From an uncultured Lachnospiraceae bacterium (GTDB lineage Bacteria > Bacillota > Clostridia > Lachnospirales > Lachnospiraceae): a stretch of 64,000 nt of DNA. Location: positions 1 through 64,000 of the forward strand of contig CADBRN010000015.1 of assembly GCA_902797025.1 (NCBI GenBank). The letters run 5' to 3'. A program made the position numbers and the translations under genes. Of the stretch, positions 55,968-64,000 are shown piece after piece. Below the pieces are notes generated by a model. It did no database searches. It was not told where the DNA came from and was given only the letters and a program-made list of their open reading frames with translations. Numbering within the stretch: the stretch's first letter is position 1; each line of letters opens with the position of its first letter.

Positions 55968-56856
55968 GAGTGTTTCAAAACGGTTCGGAGAGATCTCAGC
56001 CCTGAGCCGGGTCGATCTGACGATCAACGATCATCAGATTTTCGGACTGATCGGTTCGAATGGCGCGGGAAAGAGCACGATGCTGCGTCTGATATCAGGC
56101 ATCGTAAAAGCGGATTCCGGCGAAGTACGGATCGATGGAAAACCGGTATATGAAAATCCGGCGGTGAAGCAGGAAATCTGTTTCCTTCCGGACACGGGCT
56201 TTTACTTTCAGAACGCGACGCCCATCGTGATGCAGAGAGCGTATCAGATGCAGTTTCCGAAATTCGACGCGGAGCGGTTTTCGAAGCTGCTCATGGCGGC
56301 GGGGCTTTCTCCCGAACGGAGGATCCGGACCTTTTCCAAAGGAATGCAGAAGCAGCTCTCGATCCTGCTCGGAGTTTCTGCGGGAACGAAATACCTGCTC
56401 TGCGATGAAATCTTCGACGGACTTGATCCGGCGATGCGTCAGGCGGTAAAAAGTATCTTTGCCAGGGAGATGATGGAGCGCGATTTTATCCCGGTGATCG
56501 CGTCGCACAATCTGCGCGAACTTGAGGATATCTGCGATCATGTAGGACTGATTCATCACGGCGGCGTGCTTCTCTCGGAGGATCTGGATGATCTTCGTTT
56601 CCATATGCAGAAGGTTCAGTGCGTCGTCCGGGACCCTGCGAAAGAAGAGAAGATGCTCGCGGGTCTTGATGTGATACGCGCGGATCATCAGGGATCGCTG
56701 CTGACTTTTGTCGCGCGCGGCACACATCAGGAGATTCTGGACGTGGTAGAGAGGGCAGACCCGTTGTTTGCCGAAAGTATTCCCCTGACGTTGGAGGAGG
56801 TTTTTATCTGTGAGACGGAGGTGGCAGGATATGACGTCAAAGCGCTTATTTCTTAA
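55954..56856 (+). CDS. ABC transporter ATPase (YtrB-like)
   Basis: A 300-residue ATP-binding protein. Walker A is IGSNGAGKSTMLRLISG. The signature is TFSKGMQKQLSILLG, where the usual SGG is replaced by SKG as in YtrB-type proteins. Walker B is LLCDEIFDGLD, and the switch His is in SHNLRELED. The C-terminal 75 residues are an accessory domain. GAGGAGGAG lies before the ATG. It overlaps the GntR gene by 14 and the permease gene by 26 bases, implying tight coupling. Confidence 0.95.
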   Translation: MIELKSVSKRFGEISALSRVDLTINDHQIFGLIGSNGAGKSTMLRLISGIVKADSGEVRIDGKPVYENPAVKQEICFLPDTGFYFQNATPIVMQRAYQMQFPKFDAERFSKLLMAAGLSPERRIRTFSKGMQKQLSILLGVSAGTKYLLCDEIFDGLDPAMRQAVKSIFAREMMERDFIPVIASHNLRELEDICDHVGLIHHGGVLLSEDLDDLRFHMQKVQCVVRDPAKEEKMLAGLDVIRADHQGSLLTFVARGTHQEILDVVERADPLFAESIPLTLEEVFICETEVAGYDVKALIS

Positions 56857-58885
56857 CCTGATCCGTCAGGACCAGCGCAACCGGATGTGGCTGACGGCGA
56901 TCCTGTCTTTCGTTGAATTTCTGCTGCTTCCGGTGATTTATCTGATGGAGCTGGATTCCCGCGGAGGCGGCATGGGTAAGATCGCAGAGCAGGATGCGAG
57001 ACTGAGACTGTCGATGACGGAATCGTTTTTCGGGGTTGAACCGTGGATCCTGCTCGTCGGCGTCAGCGCCTTTGTTGCGGCGGTTACCGGCTTCTCGTGG
57101 CTCTGCTCTCAGAAAAAAATCGATTATTATCACGCGATGCCGATCAAAAGGGAAGGAATCTTTTTCGCGTTTTTTACGAGCGGATGGATGATCGGGACCA
57201 TTCCCTTCGCGGCGGCGGATCTGATCGCTTTTTATGCAGTCGGCGGAGTTTTCCGTCAGGTGACCGGAAAAACCATGGTATCGTTCTGGAAATCCCTGCT
57301 GATTCTGGTTCTGTTCTATCTCGCGGTCTACGCGATCACGGTGCTTGCGATGGTGATGACAGGGCGGATTGTGATCGGAGTGCTGTTCGCAGTGATGATC
57401 GAGGTGTATGTTCCGCTCTGTGTGTTTCTTTACGGAGCACTTATGGAACGATTTGATACGTACTGGTCGGAGAATATTTCATGGGCGACTGTGCGCTGGA
57501 CGTCTCCTCCGATCGTCGCCGTGATGGGAGGAAGCAGCCGTACGGCAGTATCAGCGGCCGTCCTTCTTCTGTATGCGGCGGCAGCGGTCGCCGCCGGAGT
57601 GCTTGTGTACCGCTTCCGACCGTCTGAGACAGCGGGTTCGGCGTATATGAATCCGCGGATCGCTTCTGTGATCAAGGTGATGGTGTCGATCCCGTCCGGA
57701 ATCGTTTTCGCGTCTCTTTTCAATAACGTATTTGGTGTTTCCAACGGGAAAAGTGCGTGGACGGTTGTATGGGCGCTGACCGGCGCCGTGCTCGCGGATA
57801 TCGTGATGGAACTGATTCAGCGCCTCGATCCGTCGGCGATTATAAAAGGATGGCGGTCGGCCCTTGTCATAATCGGGGCGATCACAGCGGTGATGGTGCT
57901 CATAGTGGCGCGGCCGTTTGACTATGATCAGTATCTGCCTTCCCGGGACGGAATTGCAGAGATGGGATTTGCGTGCATTGACATCAATGAAGTTCTGCTG
58001 CCGGACGCATCGTACAGCGGCGATGGATTAGACGGCAGGGATATGGTGAGCAAGACGCTGACGTCCGATTTTTCCGAGATTTACAAGCTTGCTGAAGCAG
58101 GAAAAAAGTATGCCGGACGCAATAAAGATCAGAGCGTTGAAGGAAGTACGGACGACAGCAGCGACTACAGCAGCATCGTCGTCGCATACCGGAAGAACTC
58201 CGGCAGACTTGTGTATCGGAGCTATCGCATCCCGAAAGATACGGTGAATGCCGCACTCGCGCGTCTCTCGAAAAATGAGGCGTTCCGTAAAAATATTAAT
58301 CCGGCGAATCGTCTGAATCCGTCCGATTTCAATCAGATTGATGTCGTGAACTGGATGAATTATCAGGCGGATAATGAAACGGAGTCGATCAATCTGACGC
58401 CGGAGGAATCGGAGCAGTTCACGGACGCAGTGCGGAAGGATATGAGCAGTGTGGAATTCGGGACGCTTCTGGATGAAAAGCCGCTCTTATCCGTGACGAT
58501 GCTGCAGACCAGCGAAGATTATATGGGCGATGTTCCGGAACTCAACAATATCTACGTCTATCCCCAGTATGAGAATACGCTCGCATTTCTCAGGGGGAAG
58601 GGATATGAACAGACCAGACCGGAGAGCGCCGGCGAGATCGCCGATACGATCAGCTCGGTTCAGGTTTATTACGATACACCGGGTGCTCAGACGGGCCAGT
58701 CCCAGACGTTCACGGATCATGATTCCATCGTAGGTTTTCTCGAAAGTGTGGAACGGACGAGACGTGAACAGTCCGATCAAAATGTCACGGTAATCATGAC
58801 AGACCGGAGGGGAGGGATCCTTTATCCGGATGTCCGGATCCGGGACGACGCTGCGTTTCAGGCGGTGACGGGATTCACGAAGTAA
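56831..58885 (+). CDS. ABC-2-type permease with a large extracellular C-terminal region
   Basis: A 684-residue membrane protein. The first about 370 residues hold roughly eight hydrophobic segments and the motif KIDYYHAMPIKREGIF, found after the second helix in this permease family of clostridia. A hydrophobic helix (WRSALVIIGAITAVMVLIVA) is followed by about 300 hydrophilic residues (380-684) that are probably outside the cell. The start is ATG 56831 after AGGTGGCAGG. In the Bacillus ytr operon two permeases, YtrC and YtrD, take this place, so this long protein may do both jobs. Confidence 0.85.
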   Translation: MTSKRLFLNLIRQDQRNRMWLTAILSFVEFLLLPVIYLMELDSRGGGMGKIAEQDARLRLSMTESFFGVEPWILLVGVSAFVAAVTGFSWLCSQKKIDYYHAMPIKREGIFFAFFTSGWMIGTIPFAAADLIAFYAVGGVFRQVTGKTMVSFWKSLLILVLFYLAVYAITVLAMVMTGRIVIGVLFAVMIEVYVPLCVFLYGALMERFDTYWSENISWATVRWTSPPIVAVMGGSSRTAVSAAVLLLYAAAAVAAGVLVYRFRPSETAGSAYMNPRIASVIKVMVSIPSGIVFASLFNNVFGVSNGKSAWTVVWALTGAVLADIVMELIQRLDPSAIIKGWRSALVIIGAITAVMVLIVARPFDYDQYLPSRDGIAEMGFACIDINEVLLPDASYSGDGLDGRDMVSKTLTSDFSEIYKLAEAGKKYAGRNKDQSVEGSTDDSSDYSSIVVAYRKNSGRLVYRSYRIPKDTVNAALARLSKNEAFRKNINPANRLNPSDFNQIDVVNWMNYQADNETESINLTPEESEQFTDAVRKDMSSVEFGTLLDEKPLLSVTMLQTSEDYMGDVPELNNIYVYPQYENTLAFLRGKGYEQTRPESAGEIADTISSVQVYYDTPGAQTGQSQTFTDHDSIVGFLESVERTRREQSDQNVTVIMTDRRGGILYPDVRIRDDAAFQAVTGFTK

Positions 58886-58907
58886 GAAACTCCGGAGGAG
58901 ACAGGGT

Positions 58908-60212
58908 ATGAAGAAGCAGAAAATGGTTCGCAGAGTTGTTATCGCGGCGGTGGTCATCATCGCCGCTGCCGCCGTGTTCTATTTTGTGCGGAGACGGAAC
59001 GCGGGCGGTGAAGCGGCTGCCTATGTGGAGCCGGTGTCCGATTTCACAGGATCCGGTCTGTCTTTTACAAATCGTTTTTCCGGTGTTGTTGAGCCGCAGG
59101 ACACCTGGAAGGTTCAGCAGAATCCGGACAGCACCGTGAAGGAAATCCTGGTGAAGGCCGGCGATGAGGTGAAAACCGGGACACCGCTTCTGACGTACGA
59201 TATCGATAAGTATCAGGACGACCTGGATCAGGCCGAGATCGATCTGGAGCGGATGAATAATGAATCCGCATCCATATCGCAGACGATCGCGGAGCTTACG
59301 AAGCAGCAGAAAGGCGCTTCTGCTTCTGACCGGGCGAATCTGACGATTCAGATTCAGGAACAGGATCTCGCCAAAAAACAGAAGGACATCGATATCCGGA
59401 GCAAGCAGGCGGATATCGACCGTCTGAAAACAAACATCGCGAATGCGACTGTGAAAAGCGCGGTCGACGGTGTCGTAAAATCCGTGAACAGCGTGCAGAA
59501 TGCGGGTGAAGGCACCGTGTCCGATTCCGGGAGCGGGGATACGCAGGATCTGATCACGATCATGAAGACAGGGGATCTCCGGGTAAGGGGAACGGTCAAT
59601 GAACAGAACATCGGTGAAATCACGAAGGATATGCCGGTGATCGTACATTCAAGAGTCGGCAGCCAGACCTGGAAGGGAACGATCGAGTCCATCGATACGG
59701 AAAATGCGAAGAGCCAGTCGGAGAGCGGATCCATGGGCGGCTACATGTCGGACGCATCTTCCGACACGACAAGCAGCAATTACCCGTTTTACGTGAAGCT
59801 CGAGTCATCGGAAGGACTGATGATGGGGCAGCACGTCTATCTCCAGCCGGATAACGGCCAGACGGAGAAGAAGGACGGGCTGTACCTGCCCGAGTATCTG
59901 ATCGACCGAAGCGATGAGACACATCCGTTCGTATGGATCGACCGGGACGGAAGGCTGAAGAAGCAGGCTGTCACGCTCGGGGAATATGACGGGGAGAACG
60001 GAGCGTACCAGATTTCGGACGGCCTGAAGGAAACCGACAAGATCGCCGTACCGGATGATTCTCTGAAAGAGGGGCAGAAGACAGCTCCGATGAGTGAGAT
60101 GCCGGCGGACTTTGGTACAGTGGATGTGACCGACAGCACGTACGGCGACTCCTATGCGGAGGGCGGTGCCGTGAATGGGACCGGTACATCAGAAGAAAGC
60201 GGCGGGAGGTGA
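58908..60212 (+). CDS. Membrane-fusion (HlyD/MacA-like) adaptor 1
   Basis: A 434-residue membrane-anchored adaptor. The membrane helix is at about 9-27. A first lipoyl half follows (about 65-100, VQQNPDSTVKEILVKAGDEVKTGTPLL) and a coiled-coil hairpin at about 102-185 (LDQAEIDLERMNNESASIS, LAKKQKDIDIRSKQADIDRL). The second lipoyl half is near VKSAVDGVVKSVNS, and beta-barrel parts run to about 390. The last 40 residues are Gly/Ser/Thr-rich. In Gram-positive bacteria such adaptors work with MacB-like transporters without an outer membrane channel. GGAGGAGA stands before the ATG. Confidence 0.92.
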   Translation: MKKQKMVRRVVIAAVVIIAAAAVFYFVRRRNAGGEAAAYVEPVSDFTGSGLSFTNRFSGVVEPQDTWKVQQNPDSTVKEILVKAGDEVKTGTPLLTYDIDKYQDDLDQAEIDLERMNNESASISQTIAELTKQQKGASASDRANLTIQIQEQDLAKKQKDIDIRSKQADIDRLKTNIANATVKSAVDGVVKSVNSVQNAGEGTVSDSGSGDTQDLITIMKTGDLRVRGTVNEQNIGEITKDMPVIVHSRVGSQTWKGTIESIDTENAKSQSESGSMGGYMSDASSDTTSSNYPFYVKLESSEGLMMGQHVYLQPDNGQTEKKDGLYLPEYLIDRSDETHPFVWIDRDGRLKKQAVTLGEYDGENGAYQISDGLKETDKIAVPDDSLKEGQKTAPMSEMPADFGTVDVTDSTYGDSYAEGGAVNGTGTSEESGGR

Positions 60213-60217
60213 TCCCT

Positions 60218-60913
60218 GTGATTCTGAGACTTGAGGATGTCAGTAAACGGTATAAGCAGGGCGCTCTCGAAGTCCCGGCGCTCTCCCATGTGAATTTTGA
60301 GATGAACGAGGGAGATTACACGGCGGTCATGGGGCCGTCCGGATCGGGGAAGTCGACGCTGATGAATCTGATCGGCTGCCTGGATCAGGCGACGGATGGG
60401 GAGATTTATCTCGACGGCCGTCCGCTTTGCCGGTGCAGCGACGATGAATTGGCGGAGATTCGTCTGAATAAGATCGGTTTTATCTTTCAGAGTTTTCAGC
60501 TGCTTCCCTATGAGAACGCGGTGGAAAATGTTGCGCTGCCGCTCACGTATGCCGGCATTCCGCGCGGTGAGAGACTCCGCCGCGCGAAAGCGATGCTTGA
60601 CCGTGTCGGTCTGTCGGACCGGGCCGGTTTTTATCCGAATCAGCTTTCAGGTGGCCAGAAACAGCGGGTCGCGATCGCGCGGGCGATGATCAATCACCCG
60701 AAGATCCTCCTGGCGGATGAACCGACCGGCGCGCTCGACTCAGCCTCCGGTGTACAGATCATGGATCTGTTCCGCGAGCTGAACGAGGAAGCGGTCACGA
60801 TCCTGATGATCACCCATGACGCAGCGATCGCGCGGCACGCCGGAAAGATCGCGACGATAAGGGACGGTATTCTGACCGGGCCGGACCCGGTGGAAACGGA
60901 GGCGCGTCTATGA
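60218..60913 (+). CDS. MacB/LolD-type ABC ATPase
   Basis: A 231-residue ATPase of the type that powers MacB- and FtsX-like permeases. Walker A is GPSGSGKSTLMNLIG, the signature LSGGQKQRVAIARA, and Walker B ILLADEPTGALDS, with MITHDAAIARH. The chosen start is GTG 60218, eight bases after GGGAGG; GTG 60209 in frame overlaps the previous stop. It overlaps the second adaptor gene by four bases. It pairs with the permease at 62948. Confidence 0.97.
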   Translation: MILRLEDVSKRYKQGALEVPALSHVNFEMNEGDYTAVMGPSGSGKSTLMNLIGCLDQATDGEIYLDGRPLCRCSDDELAEIRLNKIGFIFQSFQLLPYENAVENVALPLTYAGIPRGERLRRAKAMLDRVGLSDRAGFYPNQLSGGQKQRVAIARAMINHPKILLADEPTGALDSASGVQIMDLFRELNEEAVTILMITHDAAIARHAGKIATIRDGILTGPDPVETEARL

Positions 60914-62937
60914 GAAAAATCCATCTGAAAAGCAGAAAGAAACTGACGGCAGCGGTTGTAACCTGTGCGGTTGTAGCGGGAAGCGCGGTGGGGGCGGCGG
61001 CAGCTGTAAAAAGAACGACAGGAGGGGATTCGCGCGTTCTGGTCGTCCCGGTTTCTGAAATCTCCGGCGGATGGTGGAGCGACGGCGGCTCCGCGCAGGG
61101 AATGGCGGGCAGCGGTACAACGCAGAAGATCTATGCGGGCGGAACGGAGACGATCAGCGGGATCCGCGTGAAGGAAGGCGATACGGTCAGAAAAGGCGAC
61201 GTTCTGCTCACATACGATGCGGCAAAGACGAATCTGGAATTGGAGAAGGAAAAACTTGATCAGCAGACGATCCGCCTCCGGATCGAGACGGCTGAGAAAA
61301 ATCTTGTGACACTTTCGAAGCTGAAGCCGGTCTCAGAATCGGTGCAGCCGGAAGAACCGGAGCCGGGAGACACGGATGGAGATGGGTCTGTAGATGAAAT
61401 TCCGGATGTGAACGGGGATACGGATGACGGAGGAGAACCGGGCGGAAACGTGGAGATACCGGATGGCGATGGCCGGAACGCCGGTCAGAATCCGGGGAAA
61501 ACCCAGGCGCCCCAGGAGAAACCGGACGGCGGAACGGTACTTGCGGGAAATGTAGTTCTGAATCGGTCGCTTTCTTCTGACGCGTCGTATTTCTGGAGAG
61601 AGGGTGATGGCACCGGGGCGGGTTCCGAGGGAAATCCGTACCGTTTTCTCGTTTCCGCCGGCGCATCTGTGGACGGAGGATTTATCCGGCTTCTTAAAGG
61701 ACTGAAAAAAAATGAGAGCGGCGACGCCTACTTTCTGCTTGAGATCCGCGAAGGCGGAAGCCCGGCAGGAAAACTGGTCCGGGCATGGGCGGAAAATGCA
61801 TCGGATCTGGCGGATGTCTCCGATGGATGGAAGAGTGAGATCCCGAAGAACGGCAGTTTCATTCTTCCGGAAAAAAACGGAGAGGAGGACGAAAAGGAAA
61901 ACGGCGGAACGGCGGAAAATCCCGGGACCGCTCCGGAATCTCCGGATGATATCGGGAGCACTCCGGAATCCCCGGATGATATCGGGAGCACTCCGGAATC
62001 CCCGGATGATACCGGCGGAGATACCGGGGAAGAGAACGGATCCTCCGCCGCGGGTTCAGAAGAAGGGGACAAACCGGCCGGAGCCGGTGAAACCCGGAAG
62101 AACGAGCTGACATCGTTCTCCAGTGTCCGGACAGCTTCGTCCTCCGCATCATCGGACGACAGCCTCTCCGGAGGCAGTGTTACGTTGATTCCCGGAGATG
62201 CACAGTATTCGAAAGAAGAACTCGCGGACGCGAAAAAAGAGCAGCAGGATACGCTGCGGGATCTGCGTCTTGATTACCGGGAATCGGAGCTGAAGGTGAA
62301 GAAAGCGGAGCAGGCCCTTTCGAACTGTGAAGTGAAAGCGTCCATAGACGGCATCGTCCGGAAAGCCGGAGATCCGAACAATCCTCCGAACGACGGCTCG
62401 CCGATTTTGGAGATCCGTGCCGGAACGGGGATGACGGTGCAGGGAGGATTGTCCGAGGATCAGTACAGCCAGGTAAAGACCGGCGACACCGTCACGGTTC
62501 AGTCGTACATGAGCGGAATGGCATATGATGCGGAAATCACGTCGATTTCGCCGTATCCGGATACCATGAATCTGTTCGGGGACAGCAGCAAGACCTGGTA
62601 TCCGTTTACCGCGGTTATTCAGGATGAGACAGCGGAGATCGAAGAGGGCGAATGGCTCTCGATCACATTCGACAATTCCGGGGATATGCAGGATGGCGGG
62701 CCGATGATGCTCGATCAGGCGTTTGTGAGGACAGACGAGGGGAGTCCGTATGTTTATATCGATGAGAATGGCACGCTGAAGAAGCAAAACGTTGTGCTTG
62801 GAAAACTGCAGGGCGGGATGTATGAGATACGGTCCGGCCTGACGCAGGAGGATCAGATCGCATTTCCGTACGGAAGAAATACGAAGGACGGAGCGAAGAC
62901 GAAACAGGGAACCGCGGAACAGATTTACAGCAATTAA
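60910..62937 (+). CDS. Membrane-fusion adaptor 2 with a large insertion in its hairpin
   Basis: A 675-residue HlyD/MacA-type adaptor. A membrane helix (about 12-33) is followed by a lipoyl half (ETISGIRVKEGDTVRKGDVLL) and the first coiled-coil arm (about 104-140). The second arm is at about 432-475 (YSKEELADAKKEQQDTLRDL) and the second lipoyl half at CEVKASIDGIVRKAGD. Between the arms lie some 290 extra residues. These are an Asp/Gly/Pro-rich linker, a small globular part (about 215-320; FWREGDGTG, RLLKGLKKNESGDAYFLLEI), and a second linker with three 10-residue repeats (TPESPDDIGS). The insertion would sit at the tip away from the membrane. Confidence 0.9.
   Translation: MRKIHLKSRKKLTAAVVTCAVVAGSAVGAAAAVKRTTGGDSRVLVVPVSEISGGWWSDGGSAQGMAGSGTTQKIYAGGTETISGIRVKEGDTVRKGDVLLTYDAAKTNLELEKEKLDQQTIRLRIETAEKNLVTLSKLKPVSESVQPEEPEPGDTDGDGSVDEIPDVNGDTDDGGEPGGNVEIPDGDGRNAGQNPGKTQAPQEKPDGGTVLAGNVVLNRSLSSDASYFWREGDGTGAGSEGNPYRFLVSAGASVDGGFIRLLKGLKKNESGDAYFLLEIREGGSPAGKLVRAWAENASDLADVSDGWKSEIPKNGSFILPEKNGEEDEKENGGTAENPGTAPESPDDIGSTPESPDDIGSTPESPDDTGGDTGEENGSSAAGSEEGDKPAGAGETRKNELTSFSSVRTASSSASSDDSLSGGSVTLIPGDAQYSKEELADAKKEQQDTLRDLRLDYRESELKVKKAEQALSNCEVKASIDGIVRKAGDPNNPPNDGSPILEIRAGTGMTVQGGLSEDQYSQVKTGDTVTVQSYMSGMAYDAEITSISPYPDTMNLFGDSSKTWYPFTAVIQDETAEIEEGEWLSITFDNSGDMQDGGPMMLDQAFVRTDEGSPYVYIDENGTLKKQNVVLGKLQGGMYEIRSGLTQEDQIAFPYGRNTKDGAKTKQGTAEQIYSN
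61931..62013 (+). repeat. 30-bp tandem repeat, about 2.8 copies
   Basis: Units begin at 61931, 61961 and 61991 with CTCCGGAATC and keep the reading frame, encoding (A/T)PESPDDIGS. The first two units differ at one base. Such repeats can change number by slippage, altering linker length in the adaptor protein. Confidence 0.9.
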
Positions 62938-62947
62938 GGAGGCGGCG

Positions 62948-64000
62948 ATGGGAGAAAATATCCGATTTGCCATGAGGGGCATATGGTCGCATAAGATGCG
63001 GTCGTTTCTCACGATGCTCGGCGTGATCATCGGAATCGCATCAATCATCGCGATCGTATCGACGATCAAGGGGACGAATGATCAGATTATGAAGAATCTG
63101 ATCGGCGCCGGAAACAACGCGGTCACGGTGTCCCTGTGTCAGGGAGGCGACGCCTATGATATGAGTATGGGGACGCCGCAGGGCGTGTCGCCGCTTTCGG
63201 ATGATCAGAAAGAACAGATCCGCTCCATCAGCGGAGCGGAGGATGCATCCTTTTATTATTCAAGAAGTTATCTGGACTCGGTCCGCTGCGGCACGCAGTC
63301 ACTCGATATGGCCAGTGCACGCGGCATCGATTCCCACTATCTGTCGTCATCCGGGTACGAGGCGTATCAGGGGCGTCCCTTCGCGGAGAGCGACTTTACA
63401 TCCGCACGCAAGATCGTGCTTCTGGACCAGACCGCCGCGGAATCGCTCTGCCCGGGCGAATCCGCGGTCGGCAAAGTGATCGAGGTATCCGGCGAACCGT
63501 TTACGGTCGTCGGTGTGATCCGGCGTGCGGACGCGTTCCGGCCGGTGATCAATTCCTATCAGGATTATTATCTGTATAATCAGCAGAATTACGGGACGAT
63601 CTTCTTTCCTGATTCGGTATGGCCTGTGCTGTTTCAGTTTGACGAGCCGGAGAACTGCATGATCCGCGCGGAAGAGACGAAGAAGATGAGCCGTGTCGGA
63701 AAAGAAGCGGCGGAAATCATGAATCAGTCGGTACAGAGCGGAAATGATGCGTTTTCGTATCAGGCGGAGGATCTCGTCGAGAAAGCGCGGGATCAGCAGA
63801 ACCTCTCGAAGAGCACGAATAATCTTCTGATCTGGATCGCGAGCATCGCGCTGCTCGTCGGCGGCATCGGGGTCATGAATATCATGCTTGTCTCGGTGAC
63901 GGAGCGGACTTCCGAGATCGGTCTGAAAAAGGCGCTCGGAGCGAAAAAGAAAACCATTTTGATGCAGTTTCTGACCGAATCCGCCATGCTCACGAGCATC
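62948..64000 (+). CDS. MacB/FtsX-family permease (partial, runs off the window)
   Basis: 351 codons are visible, with no stop before the window end. The first membrane helix (FLTMLGVIIGIASIIAIVS) is followed by a large extracellular domain (about 45-290) with the MacB core elements IRSISGAE, GRPFAESDF and FTVVGVI. A second helix (IASIALLVGGIGVMNIMLVSVTERTSEIGLKKALG) is highly typical of MacB and YtrF. Two more helices should lie beyond 64000. AAGGAGG lies before the ATG. It forms the transporter with the ATPase at 60218 and the adaptors. Confidence 0.95.
   Translation, partial: MGENIRFAMRGIWSHKMRSFLTMLGVIIGIASIIAIVSTIKGTNDQIMKNLIGAGNNAVTVSLCQGGDAYDMSMGTPQGVSPLSDDQKEQIRSISGAEDASFYYSRSYLDSVRCGTQSLDMASARGIDSHYLSSSGYEAYQGRPFAESDFTSARKIVLLDQTAAESLCPGESAVGKVIEVSGEPFTVVGVIRRADAFRPVINSYQDYYLYNQQNYGTIFFPDSVWPVLFQFDEPENCMIRAEETKKMSRVGKEAAEIMNQSVQSGNDAFSYQAEDLVEKARDQQNLSKSTNNLLIWIASIALLVGGIGVMNIMLVSVTERTSEIGLKKALGAKKKTILMQFLTESAMLTSI

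Noticed and set aside
53997..56027. A 676-codon minus-strand open frame across the dehydrogenase and GntR region
   Set aside because: It spans several certain plus-strand genes and a terminator and shows no recognisable domain.
61931..62013. CRISPR-like direct repeats
   Set aside because: The repeats are adjacent with no spacers and stay in frame within a protein, so they are a coding tandem repeat.

Overview
The window looks like a chromosomal segment of a Gram-positive, low-G+C-phylum bacterium (Clostridia, most likely Lachnospiraceae) with a moderately GC-rich genome. The reasons are a spoVG gene, DnaD- and DnaI/DnaC-type replication loaders, the glgC/glgD pair, the form of RpoB/RpoC, strong AGGAGG ribosome sites, and housekeeping promoters almost always spaced 17 bp. 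Family and genus are inference; no 16S gene is present. I see no insertion sequence, prophage, CRISPR array or rRNA.

Layout. 1-9047: end of the ribosomal/RNA polymerase operon (rplJ, rplL, rpoB, rpoC), with a large hairpin and an internal promoter between rplL and rpoB. 9085-11667: a membrane-anchored NodB-type deacetylase and an orphan sugar-type binding lipoprotein. 11704-15591: typA (minus) back to back with dapA-dapB (plus), whose promoters share one -35 region. 15619-20422: a minus-strand operon murC-dnaD-dnaC-prs. 20582-25074: glgC-glgD-spoVG, then an rRNA m5C methyltransferase. 25178-29121: OPT oligopeptide transporter, a stand-alone PqqD-like protein and a PepD dipeptidase. 29152-33150: tRNA-Pro(CGG), a nitroreductase, an alanine/Na+ symporter, a frameshifted flavodoxin, mazG, and a compact unexplained transcription unit with competing hairpins and a mini-ORF.

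33298-44818 is rich in cell-surface genes: a ricin-lectin/L,D-transpeptidase, a GH25 lysozyme and a CAP-domain protein that share the same C-terminal triple-repeat cassette, and an SH3b protein. Among them lie malQ, nth, a 57-residue Cys-rich membrane miniprotein, PrsW and an HNH nuclease. 45123-48090 is a translationally coupled proA-fic-MBL operon. 48100-50347 holds a TVP38-NhaC pair on the minus strand.

50406-55457 contains a DctM-like carrier divergent from a five-gene flavin/iron-sulfur amine dehydrogenase cluster of HcnABC/proline-dehydrogenase type; I infer uptake and oxidation of one amino-acid-like substrate. 55472-64000 is a GntR-controlled exporter operon: a YtrA/YtrB-like front half joined to a MacAB-like back half, with two membrane-fusion adaptors. 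One adaptor carries about 290 extra residues at the tip of its coiled-coil hairpin. The last gene runs off the window.

The best candidates for undescribed biology are the small transcript at 32966-33150, the OPT-PqqD-PepD group, the hybrid Ytr/MacAB operon, and the 57-residue miniprotein.
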